Counted from the stretch's first letter, positions 35,123 to 44,954 are shown. The stretch is 64,000 nucleotides of DNA from JAABRU01 sp050180235 (GCA_050180235.1 JBFXEJ010000006.1:1-64000), one strand, 5' to 3'. Notes: generated from the sequence alone by a model not told the origin. Made by a program: numbers and translations.

Positions 35123-35893
35123 ATGAAAAAAATTATTGACCTGAGCATCAGCATAGAAGCCAATCTGCCCAGTGATCCGCCCATGATGATTCCAAAAATC
35201 GGGTATGTGGGACATGAGGCCGGAGCAGAGCAGATGAAGGATTTTTTCCCCGGTCTGAAAAAGGAACAACTGCCCGGAGGACTTGGATGGGCTTTGGAAA
35301 TGATTAACCTTACCACCCATTCCGGAACCCATCTGGACGCTCCCTTTCATTATCATCCCACAATGGACAAAGGCAAAAAAGCCATGACCATTGATGAAAT
35401 TCCGCTGGAATGGTGTTTCAGTGACGGAGTTGTGCTGGATTTCCGCCATAAAGCAGACGGAGAACGGATCACAGCCGATGACATCCGCAGGGAACTGGAT
35501 CGCATACAGTATGAAATCAAGCCATTGGATATTGTGCTGATCCAGACTGGCGCGGATGCTGCATGGGGAACCGCAGCATATCTGCGCAAAGGAGCTGGAA
35601 TGGACAGGGAAAGCACTTTGTTTCTTTTGGAAAAAGGGGTGAAAGTGACTGGCATTGATGCGTGGAGCTGGGATCGTCCGCTTCCCTTTCTGGCAAAGGA
35701 ATTTCAGGAAACCCATGACCCCAAAGTGATATGGGAGGCGCATTTCGCAGGCATTGAGATGGGATTCTGCCATATGGAAAAAATGGCAAATCTTTCGGCC
35801 ATTGGCAAATCTTCCGGATTTACGGTCTGCTGTTTTCCCGTGAAAATCAAAGGAGCCAGCGCGGGCTGGGTGCGGCCGGTGGCCATTGTATAA
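35123..35893 (+). CDS. Cyclase-family metal hydrolase (kynurenine formamidase-like)
   Basis: A 256-residue protein of the 'putative cyclase' family that includes KynB. It has the metal-binding signature HSGTHLDAPFH at residues 66–76 (His66, His70, Asp72, His76) and a DFRHKADGERIT segment. FAGIEMGFCHMEKMANLSAI near the end matches the family's conserved C-terminal helix. It would hydrolyse an amide or related bond with a divalent metal in the cytoplasm; the substrate is not evident, as no tryptophan catabolic genes neighbour it. The start follows aaggag. The BKACE gene 250 bp downstream on the same strand may belong to the same degradative route. Confidence 0.87.
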   Translation: MKKIIDLSISIEANLPSDPPMMIPKIGYVGHEAGAEQMKDFFPGLKKEQLPGGLGWALEMINLTTHSGTHLDAPFHYHPTMDKGKKAMTIDEIPLEWCFSDGVVLDFRHKADGERITADDIRRELDRIQYEIKPLDIVLIQTGADAAWGTAAYLRKGAGMDRESTLFLLEKGVKVTGIDAWSWDRPLPFLAKEFQETHDPKVIWEAHFAGIEMGFCHMEKMANLSAIGKSSGFTVCCFPVKIKGASAGWVRPVAIV

Positions 35894-35914
35894 TTTTTTG
35901 TGTATCAAAAGATT

Positions 35915-36118
35915 CAGTTTTTGTTTCCCACAGAGAACACAGAGGTTTTTTTGTTTAAATTCAGATGATTTGTTTCCCACAGAGAACACAGAGGTTTTTT
36001 GTTGTTTTTAAATTCAGATGATTTGTTTCCCACAGAGAACACAGAGCGTTTTCTGTTTTTAATTTCAGATGATTTGTTTCCCACAGAGAACACAGAGCGT
36101 TTTCTGTTTTTCCCTCTT
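35915..36118. repeat. Four near-tandem copies of a cccacagagaacacagag repeat
   Basis: gtttcccacagagaacacag occurs at 35923, 35972, 36025 and 36076 (spacing 49, 53 and 51), separated by T-rich linkers with aaattcagatga. Non-coding; the minus frame at 35961–36188 that reads NALCSLWETNHL units is a repeat artefact. Confidence 0.85.
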
Positions 36119-36147
36119 TATGTGAATTGATGAAAGGTTTGAACCAC

Positions 36148-37068
36148 ATGCAAAAAGCGATTATCACAGCGGCAGTTACCGGGGCCATTCATACTCCCAC
36201 CATGTCCCCCTATCTTCCCATTACAACAGATCAGATTGCAGATGAGGCTGTGCAAGCCTGTGAGGCAGGCGCGGCTGTTGTGCATATTCACGCCCGGAAT
36301 CCGGCAAACGGTATGCCTTCCGCTGATTTGAACCTGTTTGAGGAAATCCTGACAAAAATCAAAACCCGGTGCAATGCTGTTATCTGCATTACCACAGGCG
36401 GCGGACTGGGGCAGACCACGGAGGAAAGAGTCGCGGCTGTCCGGAAATTCAGTCCGGAACTGGCATCCCTGAACGCGGGTTCCCTCAATTTTGCGCTTTT
36501 CCCGGTGCTGGATCAGATAAAGGAATTCAAAACCGACTGGGAACCCTATTATCTGTCCATGAGTGAGGATTTCATTTTTCCCAACACCTTCAAGACGCTG
36601 CGGGAGTTCAGCACCTATTTTGCTGAGGAGGGAACCCGTCCGGAATTTGAGATTTATGATGCGGGAATGATCAGTAATCTGGCTTTTCTCATCCGCAGGG
36701 GACTGGTGAAAAAGCCGGTTTATCTCCAGTTTGTGCTTGGCATTCTGGGCGGAATGCAGCCATCGGTGAACAATCTGCTCTTTCTGTACAACAGCGCGAA
36801 GGAACAGATCGGAGATTTCCGCTGGTCGGTCTGCGCGGCAGGAAAGCACCAGTTCAATATGTGCACAGCCGCTCTGCTTATGGGCGGAAACGCAAGAGTT
36901 GGGATGGAGGACAATCTGTATCTGGAAAAAGGTGTGATGGCAAAAAGCAACTCTGAACAGGTGGCAAAGATCATCCGCATTGCCAAAGAACTGGGAATTG
37001 AACCGGCCACACCTGATGAAACACGGGAGATTCTGACTTTGAAAGGACTGGGCAGTGTGAAATTCTGA
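36148..37068 (+). CDS. BKACE family beta-keto acid cleavage enzyme
   Basis: A 306-residue protein of the DUF849/BKACE family, TIM barrel, about the usual length. Zinc ligands are His46 and His48 in VVHIHARNP, as in characterised Kce, with the late Glu in GMEDNLYL. Such enzymes condense a beta-keto acid with acetyl-CoA to give a CoA ester and acetoacetate. The exact keto acid is unknown without active-site comparison; the original member acts in lysine fermentation. In-frame Mets exist at 36127 and 36130, but MQKAIITAAVTG is the family start. It may share an operon with the cyclase-family gene upstream. Confidence 0.9.
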   Translation: MQKAIITAAVTGAIHTPTMSPYLPITTDQIADEAVQACEAGAAVVHIHARNPANGMPSADLNLFEEILTKIKTRCNAVICITTGGGLGQTTEERVAAVRKFSPELASLNAGSLNFALFPVLDQIKEFKTDWEPYYLSMSEDFIFPNTFKTLREFSTYFAEEGTRPEFEIYDAGMISNLAFLIRRGLVKKPVYLQFVLGILGGMQPSVNNLLFLYNSAKEQIGDFRWSVCAAGKHQFNMCTAALLMGGNARVGMEDNLYLEKGVMAKSNSEQVAKIIRIAKELGIEPATPDETREILTLKGLGSVKF

Positions 37069-37256
37069 TCTTTTTCCCCGGTGAACCGCAGCGCAGGTTC
37101 TATGCTGTGGATGCAGAGGACAAAGACGCTGTATTAAATCTGGGTGGATATAATTTGCAACTGCGCAGTGCCGGGGCCTGCTGAAATAGGGTGTTGACAG
37201 ACTTCATTTTTACACAATGGACCGCAGCAAATCAAGAAGTGAAATTCTCACCCGTC
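37069..37256. other. Intergenic with a short coding-like remnant
   Basis: At 37218–37279 a short open stretch reads MDRSKSRSEILTRLKQEKLL, then stop, ending in the repeat that recurs after the methyltransferase gene. No ribosome site was seen, so it may be the remnant of a lost gene. Confidence 0.4.
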
Positions 37257-37332
37257 TTAAGCAGGAAAAACTGCTGTAAATCCTGTACAGGGAGAATAAT
37301 GAAATGATTGTTCTCCCTGTTTTTTCCCAGAT
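37257..37332 (+). repeat. Left copy of 76-bp direct repeat with terminator
   Basis: Contains gcaggaaaaactgctgtaaa, then a hairpin acagggagaa / ttctccctgt with a T-run (37287–37327), a rho-independent terminator. Nearly the same sequence recurs at 38020–38096 on the other side of the methyltransferase gene. Confidence 0.85.
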
Positions 37333-37373
37333 AATATTCAGATTTTCAGATATATTTGGAGATGGTATAATCT

Positions 37374-38006
37374 ATGATTGCCGCATGCGGAATTCATAAG
37401 CAAGTTTATGGGCAGCCGAGAGGGAAATTTACACAGGGCCTTCTGAACAGTGAACTGATCCTGAAGTCTTTGAATATTAAGGCCGGGCAGACAATACTTG
37501 ATGCTGGCTGCGGCAATGGATATATGTCCAAAATGTTTTTAGATGCGGTTTCCCCATCCGGAAAAGTATATGCATTGGATTCTGACAAATACTTTACAGA
37601 AGTACTCAAAAGTGAAACGCGGGGAAGCAATATTGAAACAGTGGTGGGGGATATAACAAAGCCTACCCTAATCAGACAGTCATCAGTGGATCTCATTTAT
37701 ATTTCAACAGTAATATACCTGTTTTCAAAAAAGCAGATGCAGGGATTCATACAGGAGGCAAAACGTCTTCTCAGACCGGATTCCCTATTGGCAATTGTTG
37801 AAACAGAAAAAAAGGAAACACCGTTCGGCCCGCCTCTGGAATTAAGATATTCCCCGGATGAACTGAAGGAAACAGTTCCTCTGGTTCCTGTAAACACGGT
37901 ACAGGTTGGGAAACACTTTTATATGCAGATTTTTCAGAACCGGGAAAATCATTTCTCAATCCGCAGTTTGATCTCACCGGAACCGGTCAGCAGTTCAGAA
38001 TCGTAA
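37374..38006 (+). CDS. Class I SAM-dependent methyltransferase
   Basis: A 210-residue cytoplasmic methyltransferase. Motif I is LDAGCGNGYMS (about residues 42–52), the post-I acidic residue sits in YALDSD, and motif II/III in DLIYISTVIYLF and LLRPDSLLAIVE. This is the type-11/25 UbiE/arsenite-like fold; the substrate is unknown. The final 40 residues are variable. The start is not well marked: gga lies about 13 bases upstream. The gene and short flanks are bracketed by 76-bp direct repeats, each with a terminator, as if the gene had been inserted as a unit. Confidence 0.82.
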   Translation: MIAACGIHKQVYGQPRGKFTQGLLNSELILKSLNIKAGQTILDAGCGNGYMSKMFLDAVSPSGKVYALDSDKYFTEVLKSETRGSNIETVVGDITKPTLIRQSSVDLIYISTVIYLFSKKQMQGFIQEAKRLLRPDSLLAIVETEKKETPFGPPLELRYSPDELKETVPLVPVNTVQVGKHFYMQIFQNRENHFSIRSLISPEPVSSSES

Positions 38007-38019
38007 CTTCTCAAGCCCC

Positions 38020-38096
38020 TGAAGCAGGAAAAACTTCTGTAAATCCTGCAACAGGGAGAATAATGAAATGATTATTCTCCCTGTTTTTTTCCAGGT
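38020..38096 (+). repeat. Right copy of 76-bp direct repeat with terminator
   Basis: gaagcaggaaaaacttctgt, then a perfect 14-bp stem (acagggagaataat / attattctccctgt) and a seven-T run (38051–38090). Terminates the methyltransferase transcript. Both copies keep the coding-like phrase LKQEKLL-stop in frame. Confidence 0.85.
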
Positions 38097-38413
38097 GATA
38101 TGCAGGAGGATGATAATACAGGGCATATTTCCAACCGCTCAGGCACTGAAATTTTATTTCTGGAATTCTATAGAAATATTCTATCTTTTTTCCATCATCA
38201 TATAGAAATTATCAAATTGACAAATTGACAAATTTCTGTATATTCACATCTTATTATGAATCAAAGTATCCCTTCCTTTTTTTATCCTTTCGGCTTTACC
38301 TGAGCGCGGTCAAATCCTGACCGGGTCTGTCAGATTTCTGTTTTCTGAACATCAGAAAACATGCGAAGCGCAAAGCCGCAATTTCCAATTCGCATATTCA
38401 AAAACATTTTTGC
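38097..38413. other. Intergenic upstream of selC
   Basis: A/T-rich with a short direct repeat (caaattgacaaattgacaaa near 38214–38234) and an inverted phrase ctgaacatcag near 38343. It presumably holds the selC promoter, but I cannot pick one with confidence. Confidence 0.4.
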
Positions 38414-38505
38414 AGGGGCAGTGGTGCTGGGCGCCCCGCGGTCTTCAAAACCGTTGGCCCTGTCTCAAAAACAGGGAGGAGGTTCGATTCCCCCTGCCCC
38501 TTCCA
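38414..38505 (+). tRNA. selC: tRNA-Sec (anticodon TCA)
   Basis: About 92 nt with genome-encoded CCA (38503–38505). The anticodon loop cttcaaa at 38443–38449 has TCA at 38445–38447, on a five-pair stem (gcggt/accgt). A long variable arm is formed by ccctgt / acaggg around 38458–38476. The T-loop ttcgatt is canonical, and the acceptor pairs aggggcag with ctgcccct, giving an extended eight-pair stem expected of tRNA-Sec. The immediate downstream gene is selB. It decodes UGA as selenocysteine, so in-frame TGA codons elsewhere in the genome need care. Confidence 0.95.
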
Positions 38506-38523
38506 TTTTTTTCGGAAATATCT

Positions 38524-40425
38524 ATGGAAAAACATATCAGCATTGGTGTAGCCGGGCATGTGGATCATGGCAAAACCGCTCTTGTCCGGTGCCTGACCGG
38601 CATTGACACTGACCGGATGAAAGAGGAGAAGAATCGGGGACTTTCCATTGAACCGGGAATTGCTCCCCTGATGCTCCCTTCCGGACGAGAAGTCGCGCTG
38701 GTGGATGTTCCCGGACATACGGATTTTCTGAAAAATACAGTACGGGGACTGAGCGCGGTGGATATGGCCATTCTTGTGGTCGCAGCAGATGACGGCGTTA
38801 TGCCCCAGACAAAGGAGCATCTGAAAATACTGGAATTTCTCAATGCCAAAACCGGCATTGCCGTACTCAGCAAAAGTGATCTGGCCGACAGGGAAACTCT
38901 GGAACTCGCGGGTCTGGAAATTGAAGAACTGGCAAAGGGAAGTTTTCTGGAAGGAAAACCGGTGATTGCCTTTTCCGCTTTGGATGAAAGCGGAAAAAAG
39001 GATATTTTCAAGGCATTGGATGAATTGTCCGCAGAGGTTCCGGCCAAAGAGGAACATGCCCCTTTCCGGCTTCGCATTGATCAGGTGCGCAATTTTCCCG
39101 GAATAGGCACTGTTGTCAGCGGCACGGTTCTTTCCGGCATTCTGCGCAAAGATGATCCTCTGGATTTGCTTCCTTCAGGTCTGAAAACCCGTGTCCGCTC
39201 TTTGGAAGTTCACGGCAGAAAAACAGACACGGTTTATGCAGGGCAGCGGGTGGGAATCAATCTGCACCGGATCGCTCTGGATGAAATTCGCAGAGGCATG
39301 ATGCTCTCTGCTCCGGGAAAAACCGCAGCCACAAATCTGCTCAATGTCTGTTTCTGCATGTCAGATGATGCAGAAATCCTGAAGAACCGGCAGAAAATCC
39401 GTCTGTTTCTGGGGAGTTCCCTGACAATGGCCACAGCAGTGCTGATGGAAAAAGAACAACAGTACGCGGGAGAAAAATCTTTGGTGCAGTTGCGCTGTGA
39501 AAATCCACTGGCCTGCATTCCGGGAGAGCGTTTTGCAGCCGCGCTGATGAATGTGCCAAAGATTATCGGCGGCGGAACAGTGCTGGAAATTCCGGAATGC
39601 AAATTCCGGACATCCAAAGCCACAAAAATCCTGCCCTGTCTCCATGCGCTTGAGAAAAAAGATATTGCTGCAATCCTTGATGCCATGCCGGAAAACATTT
39701 CTCCTGATGCCAAAGAACTTGCCCGGCGCACAGGACTGCCACTGAAAGATTTTGACAGGGAAATCCAATTGCAAATCCGCAAAGGAAAAATGATACAGAT
39801 CAGCGGATGCGGCATATTCCGCAGAGATTTTTATGAAAAACTGCAAACCGGCATCCCGGTTCTCATCCGCGACACACTGAAAGCAGATCCCCTGAAAAAA
39901 AATATGAATGCAGCGGAAATCACGCTGAAAACCGGTTCTGATCCTGCTAACGCCCCGCTGATCCGGCATATTCTTGAACAACTTTCCCAAAACAATCTGC
40001 TGCTTGCTGACAACGGCGGATACCGGATTCCGGATATGGTGTCTGATCTTTCCGGCAGACATCTGACAATTGCAAAACAACTGCTGGATTTTGCAAAATA
40101 TGCGGGGGTTACACCTTTTACTTCCCATGCAGCCTGGCAGGAGTGCCAGAATCAGTGCAGCAAAAGTGAAGTGGAAAAACTGCTGGATTATCTTGCCCGC
40201 AAACGTCAACTGGCCTGCCTGAACAACCGGCGTTTTCTCTCTGTGCACGGATTGGAGGAAATCAAAAACCGGGTACGCACCGCGATTGTGCAAAAAGGAA
40301 GCATCCGTCTGGGAGACAGCACGGAACTTCTGGGATACGGACGCATGGGAGCCGTACCTGTGCTGGAATATCTTGATGAAATCGGTTTCACCTTCCGTCA
40401 GGGAGATGAACGGGTCTTAAAGTAG
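38524..40425 (+). CDS. selB: Selenocysteine-specific elongation factor SelB
   Basis: A 633-residue translational GTPase that delivers Sec-tRNA to UGA codons at SECIS hairpins. G1 is GHVDHGKT (residues 11–18), the switch region has EEKNRGLSIEPG, G3 is DVPGHTDF and G4 is LSKSDLAD in place of NKxD. Beta-barrel domains follow, then about 250 residues of winged-helix repeats (ISPDAKELARRTGLPL, LARKRQLACL) that bind mRNA. The length matches the family. An upstream open frame starts inside tRNA-Sec and is rejected; the ATG at 38524 begins homology. It lies 18 bp from selC, so the two form a Sec-decoding unit. selA and selD are not in the window. Confidence 0.96.
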   Translation: MEKHISIGVAGHVDHGKTALVRCLTGIDTDRMKEEKNRGLSIEPGIAPLMLPSGREVALVDVPGHTDFLKNTVRGLSAVDMAILVVAADDGVMPQTKEHLKILEFLNAKTGIAVLSKSDLADRETLELAGLEIEELAKGSFLEGKPVIAFSALDESGKKDIFKALDELSAEVPAKEEHAPFRLRIDQVRNFPGIGTVVSGTVLSGILRKDDPLDLLPSGLKTRVRSLEVHGRKTDTVYAGQRVGINLHRIALDEIRRGMMLSAPGKTAATNLLNVCFCMSDDAEILKNRQKIRLFLGSSLTMATAVLMEKEQQYAGEKSLVQLRCENPLACIPGERFAAALMNVPKIIGGGTVLEIPECKFRTSKATKILPCLHALEKKDIAAILDAMPENISPDAKELARRTGLPLKDFDREIQLQIRKGKMIQISGCGIFRRDFYEKLQTGIPVLIRDTLKADPLKKNMNAAEITLKTGSDPANAPLIRHILEQLSQNNLLLADNGGYRIPDMVSDLSGRHLTIAKQLLDFAKYAGVTPFTSHAAWQECQNQCSKSEVEKLLDYLARKRQLACLNNRRFLSVHGLEEIKNRVRTAIVQKGSIRLGDSTELLGYGRMGAVPVLEYLDEIGFTFRQGDERVLK

Positions 40426-40536
40426 AACAGGCTTCCAGCTTGTTCCGTAGCTTATAAACAAAGTAGAACAAACTTCCAGTTTGTTCAGTGGCTTATGAAC
40501 AAAGCAGAACAAGCTGGAAGCTTGTTCTACTTTGTT
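40419..40536. repeat. Three 41-bp repeats with hairpin centres
   Basis: Units start at 40419, 40460 and 40501. The first two read aaagtagaaca…cttccag…tgttc…cttat…aac. The third contains the perfect palindrome gaacaagctggaagcttgttc. The SelB stop codon lies inside the first unit. The third hairpin may act as a terminator or processing site between selB and cysS. Confidence 0.8.
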
Positions 40537-40546
40537 GGAAATTAAT

Positions 40547-41779
40547 ATGGCTCTTCGCATTCACAATACCCTGACAGGACAGAAGGAAATTTTTGTTCCA
40601 CTTCATCCCGGAAAGGCCGGAATCTATGTCTGCGGCCCGACTGTGTATGATCACGCACATATCGGCCATGCCCGATCTGCTGTGTTTTTTGATGTGCTTG
40701 TCCGTTATCTGCAATGCACGGGATATGAAACAAAATTTGTCCGCAATTTTACAGATATGGATGATAAAATTATCCGCATGGCAGGGGAAAATGGAACAGA
40801 TATTCATTCGCTGACCCGAAAATTCATAAACGCGTGGCACTCGGATATGGAGATCCTGAATGTCTGCAAACCCGCGCATGAACCCAAAGCCACAGAATAC
40901 ATCAGCCAAATCTGTGACTTGATTTGCATTCTCATTGCCAAAGGCCATGCCTATGAATCCAATGGAAATGTTTACTTTTCCGTGCGCAGTTTCCCTGAAT
41001 ACGGGAAATTATCAGACAGGACGTTGGAAAGAATTCCAGCCGGATATGAAGGAAAAAACAGCACCGGAAAACAGCACCCTGCGGATTTTGCCCTTTGGAA
41101 ATCCGCAGATTCTTCCGAACCGGGATGGGAAAGTCCCTGGGGCTTGGGGCGTCCGGGCTGGCATATGAAATGTTCAGCCATGAGTATGGAAATTCTGGGA
41201 GAACAGTTTGATATTCACGGCGGCGGCAGTGATTTGATTTTTCCGCACCATGAAAACGAAATTACCCAGTCCCAGTCCGTATCCGGAAAAATTCCTGCAA
41301 AATACTGGATGCATCACGGCATGGTCACAATCAATAGACGCAAGATGTCAAAATCTCTTGGGAATTTTCTGACAATTCAGGAAGTTCTCAATTCCTTTGA
41401 TCCGCAGGCACTCCGGCTCTTCCTGCTTTCAGCGCAGTACCGCATTCCCATTGATTTCACCTTTGAAAAAATGAAAGAAAGCAGTACTGCACTCTCCCGG
41501 ATTCCGGCTTTTCTGACACGGCTGGAAAAACACATCGGCCTGTTTCAGCCGGATGATTTCATTGACGGATCATATTGGCAGAAATTCTGTGCATTCATGG
41601 ATGATGATCTCAATACCGCAGCAGGAATTTCTGTACTGTTTCAGGCTGTGCGGGAAATGAACACCATCATGGCAGACGCGGAAAAAAGCGGATTATCCGC
41701 AACTGCAAAATCAATACTGCAAAGGGGCAGAGCAGATGTAATGAAAATCGGGAGGGAGGTTCTGGGAGTGATTTTGTAA
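40547..41779 (+). CDS. cysS: Cysteinyl-tRNA synthetase, C-terminally short
   Basis: A 410-residue class I synthetase charging tRNA-Cys. Zinc ligand and HIGH box: CGPTVYDHAHIGHAR (29–43). Further landmarks are GWHMKCSAMS, the HGGGSDLIFPHHENE zinc motif and KMSKSLGNF (about 266–274). A DALR-like helical region follows, then the protein ends at REVLGVIL. Typical bacterial CysRS is 455–490 residues and continues about 50–70 residues past this point (helical anticodon-contact tail). The next codons after the TAA do not resemble it in any frame. The ATG at 40547 is preferred over a TTG at 40532. It follows selB by 120 bp of repeats. Confidence 0.93.
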   Translation: MALRIHNTLTGQKEIFVPLHPGKAGIYVCGPTVYDHAHIGHARSAVFFDVLVRYLQCTGYETKFVRNFTDMDDKIIRMAGENGTDIHSLTRKFINAWHSDMEILNVCKPAHEPKATEYISQICDLICILIAKGHAYESNGNVYFSVRSFPEYGKLSDRTLERIPAGYEGKNSTGKQHPADFALWKSADSSEPGWESPWGLGRPGWHMKCSAMSMEILGEQFDIHGGGSDLIFPHHENEITQSQSVSGKIPAKYWMHHGMVTINRRKMSKSLGNFLTIQEVLNSFDPQALRLFLLSAQYRIPIDFTFEKMKESSTALSRIPAFLTRLEKHIGLFQPDDFIDGSYWQKFCAFMDDDLNTAAGISVLFQAVREMNTIMADAEKSGLSATAKSILQRGRADVMKIGREVLGVIL

Positions 41780-41860
41780 AGTGGAAGGAGAGCAGCGACC
41801 TGAACCCATTGCGTCCAAAAATTTTTCTATCCATATTTACTTTTTTTTCTGAAACAATTC

Positions 41861-44800
41861 TCAGGGCTGCTTTTCCATTTCCATGATGATTTCCATTGTC
41901 CTTACGCTGACTGTGCAGACCCGCATGAGCAGATCAATGACTTTTTCTTTGTAATCCGAAAATCTGTAAGTGCCAAATTTTTCTGCAACTGTGGAGTCTT
42001 TGATTTTCTTTTCTTTGTACTGATCGAGAATCCATTGCAGTGCGCAGTATGTGCGCCAAGCCTGTATTCCCATGCGCTTTTCGGAACACCGTGCAGGGAA
42101 GTGGCAGTGTCAATGACAATTATGCCACTGTCTTTGTCCGCTTTCAGTTTCGGTTTCGGGGATTTGTCAGGAATATCTTTTCTTTCAAATGGATACGGAT
42201 CAGCAGTTTCATAGCTGATGTGCAGGTTAATCAGTTCCTTTCCCCATTTCACCCACTGCTGAAAATTTTCATAAAAGGGAATGCGGGGCAGTTCCCGTTT
42301 CAGGTTCTGCTCATATTTTTTCCGGTATGCAGGATTGTGCAGCACAGCATAAACATAATGGAAAATGTCCTCTTTGGTGACAGTTGCATCATTGTAATTG
42401 TTTACAAACTGCTGCAAACCCCAGTCTGTGATGTTGTCAATCCTGTTGCCATTTTCATCATAACGGTAAAGCGGAAGACATTGCGATCCGGTTCCGGGGC
42501 TGGTAAAATGCAAATCAACCATACTGTTGCTTATCAGACACATGAAGGACTTTTCCGAGCCAGGATTGGTATGACATATCACAAAATTTTCTTTTTCATT
42601 TGACGGAAAAATATCTTTGAACAGGCCAGGACGGTCAATCAGTGAATTGTCATAATACAGAAATTTTTCTGTAAAAGGACGGTAAAATGCAATCTGAATC
42701 CTCTCAGCATCCAATTTTATTCTTTCCTGACGTTTCAGCCTTTCTTTCAGAGTTGAACTCCATTTGATGAGATCGTAATTTACAAAATTGTCAATATCTT
42801 CCGGTCTTCCCTCTTTTTTATGGCGTGAAACCTCTTTGTTGTATGAGGCGCAGAGCAGTTTCACCTTTTTCATCAGAGCGGTTCTGTCAAAATCATACAC
42901 CCATTCATCTCTTGCGGTATTTACTCCCAGAGAAAAAAGTCTGAACAGAGACTTTTCATCTTTTTCCGATTTTGCTGCTTTTGTCTCTTTATCCGCGAGC
43001 GGCAGAAGATCGTCAAAATCATTGTCGGAAATATTGATCCAGTTGTGATTTTCATCCGGAAAAATGCGCTGAAAATCAAGATGCCAAAATTTGGCAGTTG
43101 ACAGAAAATCCAGTTTTTCTTTTGCAGTGTCAAATTCCGGAACATGATAATAGTAAATTCTGCACTGCGGTGATTTCTGCATACTGCGTTTGTGTTTCTT
43201 CTGAAGGGATTCTCTTCTGTTACAGTATTTTATCATAAAGGAAACGGCAACACCGGTTTTAATCCCGAAAACATTGGCCTTTTCCTTTTTACGGATGTTT
43301 CCGCCCAGATCAGCAATATGAATTTCATTGAACTCCTCAGCCGCCACTTTGCGGAATCCGTCAAAGGTTCTTGCATCAATGAATGAGGAATTGCTGACAA
43401 AGGCCACAATTCCCTCTCTGTCCCCGATGCGATCCGAGGCCCAGCGGAAAAAACGGGCATACATGTCATAAAGTTTGGTTTTCTGAGCGGTGCTGGCTGC
43501 AATGTATGTGTTTTTTATCCGCTCATCAATGCCCGGATATTCCCGGTTTTTGTTGTTTTCATTCTCATTCATCTGATTGGCATTGTAGGGCGGATTGCCG
43601 ATGATCACAAAAATTTCCCGGTCATTCTGCTCTCTGATGCGTTTTGTGTTTTCAACAGTCATTGAAAACATATCATACTGTTTTCCCATGAAAGCCGCAT
43701 GATCAAGCGTATCCATAAAGCAGATGTTTTTAAATTCCGCATATTCCCCCATTTTCTGCCTGTATGTGAATTCAATGTTCAGATTGGCAATATAATATGG
43801 AAGAATGGAAATTTCATTGCAGTGGATTTCCTCCATGTATTTATGCGGAAGCTGTGTTTTGGGAAGATATTCAATCAGTTCCGTGACAAACGTTCCTGTG
43901 CCTGCGGCCGGATCAAGGATGTTCACACCCGGATCACTCAGGAGTTTTCCAAAGCATTTATCCAGAAGATAATCCGTGCTTTCAATCATAAACCGGACAA
44001 TTTCATCGGGTGTGTAAAAAACACCGAGCCGGTCTGCGGATTTGGGATTGTAGACCCGGTAGAAATTTTCATAAAGAACTTTCAGGAATTTCTGTTTTTC
44101 GTGATGATTCGCGATACTGGCGGCATGGCGTCTGATGACCAGATAATAATTTTCAATGTTTCCAAGTATATTCCGCTTGACTGATCCTGTGAAAAATGTG
44201 GTGACCACCTTCTGCAGTTCGCGCGCAATGTTGTTTTCCCGGTGAAACTGTGACTCACTGAAAACACTCAGAAAAATTTCCTCTGTGAGAATGTGCTGAA
44301 TCATCATTTCCCGCACATCATCGGGCACAATCTGCGGATTTATTGCATCCCTGCAGAGTTTCAGAAATGCGTCCCGGCTGTTCTGAAAATCCGGATTGCG
44401 CAGGGATTCCTCTGCGATTTTCTCCCGCAGGGTGTTCAGAACAGTGGGCAGATCTGTTTTAAACTGCTCAATGGCCTCACGGAAAGTTCTGATTTCAGGC
44501 CGTTCATAACTCAGCAGCCGGTTTATGATTTCATCCAGTTTTTCCGGACTGCGCATGGAAACATCCATGACTTTCCTGCCGTTCTGAAACAGAACAGCAC
44601 GCTGCGAATCCTCAAACAGAATGTTGTCTTTGGGATAGCCGCGATCAAATTTGATTTTGATTTCCGCATCCAGATCATCATATTCATCCTTGCTCTCCCA
44701 GAATCCCCATTCCAGACGCAGAGCATCCTTAATGGTTCCGTCCGGTCTTTTTTTGGAACCTTTCTGACCGAGTTCCGTCACAAGTTCAAAATTCCGGGCC

Positions 44801-44922
44801 TCGCAGTATGCGTTGAGAAGAATGTAAACCGCACTTCGGATGGCTGTCTCATTGCGGGTTCCGCCGTGCTGAATGATTTTTTCAAGCCTTTTGTAATATT
44901 CCTGAATCAGTGTCTTTGACAT
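41861..44922 (-). pseudogene. Type ISP-like RM enzyme, paralogue A (2-nt frameshift near the 3' end)
   Basis: N-terminal PD-(D/E)XK-like region (PDGTIKD…WGFWESKDEYDD, about 55–80), helical domain, N6-adenine methyltransferase with motif I DPAAGTGTF (near 342) and motif IV GNPPYN (near 446), then a target-recognition half. Compared with its two tandem sisters, two extra bases lie at about 42053–42056 (gtgcgcc versus gtgcc). This takes the frame into an unrelated 50-residue tail that stops at 41902. The true tail (TYCALQWILDQYKEKKIKD…) is intact in the next frame to 41861. It may be inactive, altered, a slippage variant or a sequencing error. Start is ATG 44922. Confidence 0.85.
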
Positions 44923-44954
44923 TTTATATTTCCTTTCATTTCCTGAAACACTGC

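Noticed and set aside
34930..36118. CRISPR array candidates (41-bp and about 51-bp periodic repeats)
   Set aside because: Spacers are not unique: the interspersed DNA is itself repeated or T-rich linker, and no cas genes are present.
35961..36188. Minus-strand ORF with repeated NALCSLWETNHL units
   Set aside because: Translation of the cccacagagaacacag repeat array, overlapping the BKACE gene start.
40419..40536. Short CRISPR-like array between selB and cysS
   Set aside because: The full 41-bp unit is repeated with no variable spacers; it is a tandem hairpin repeat.
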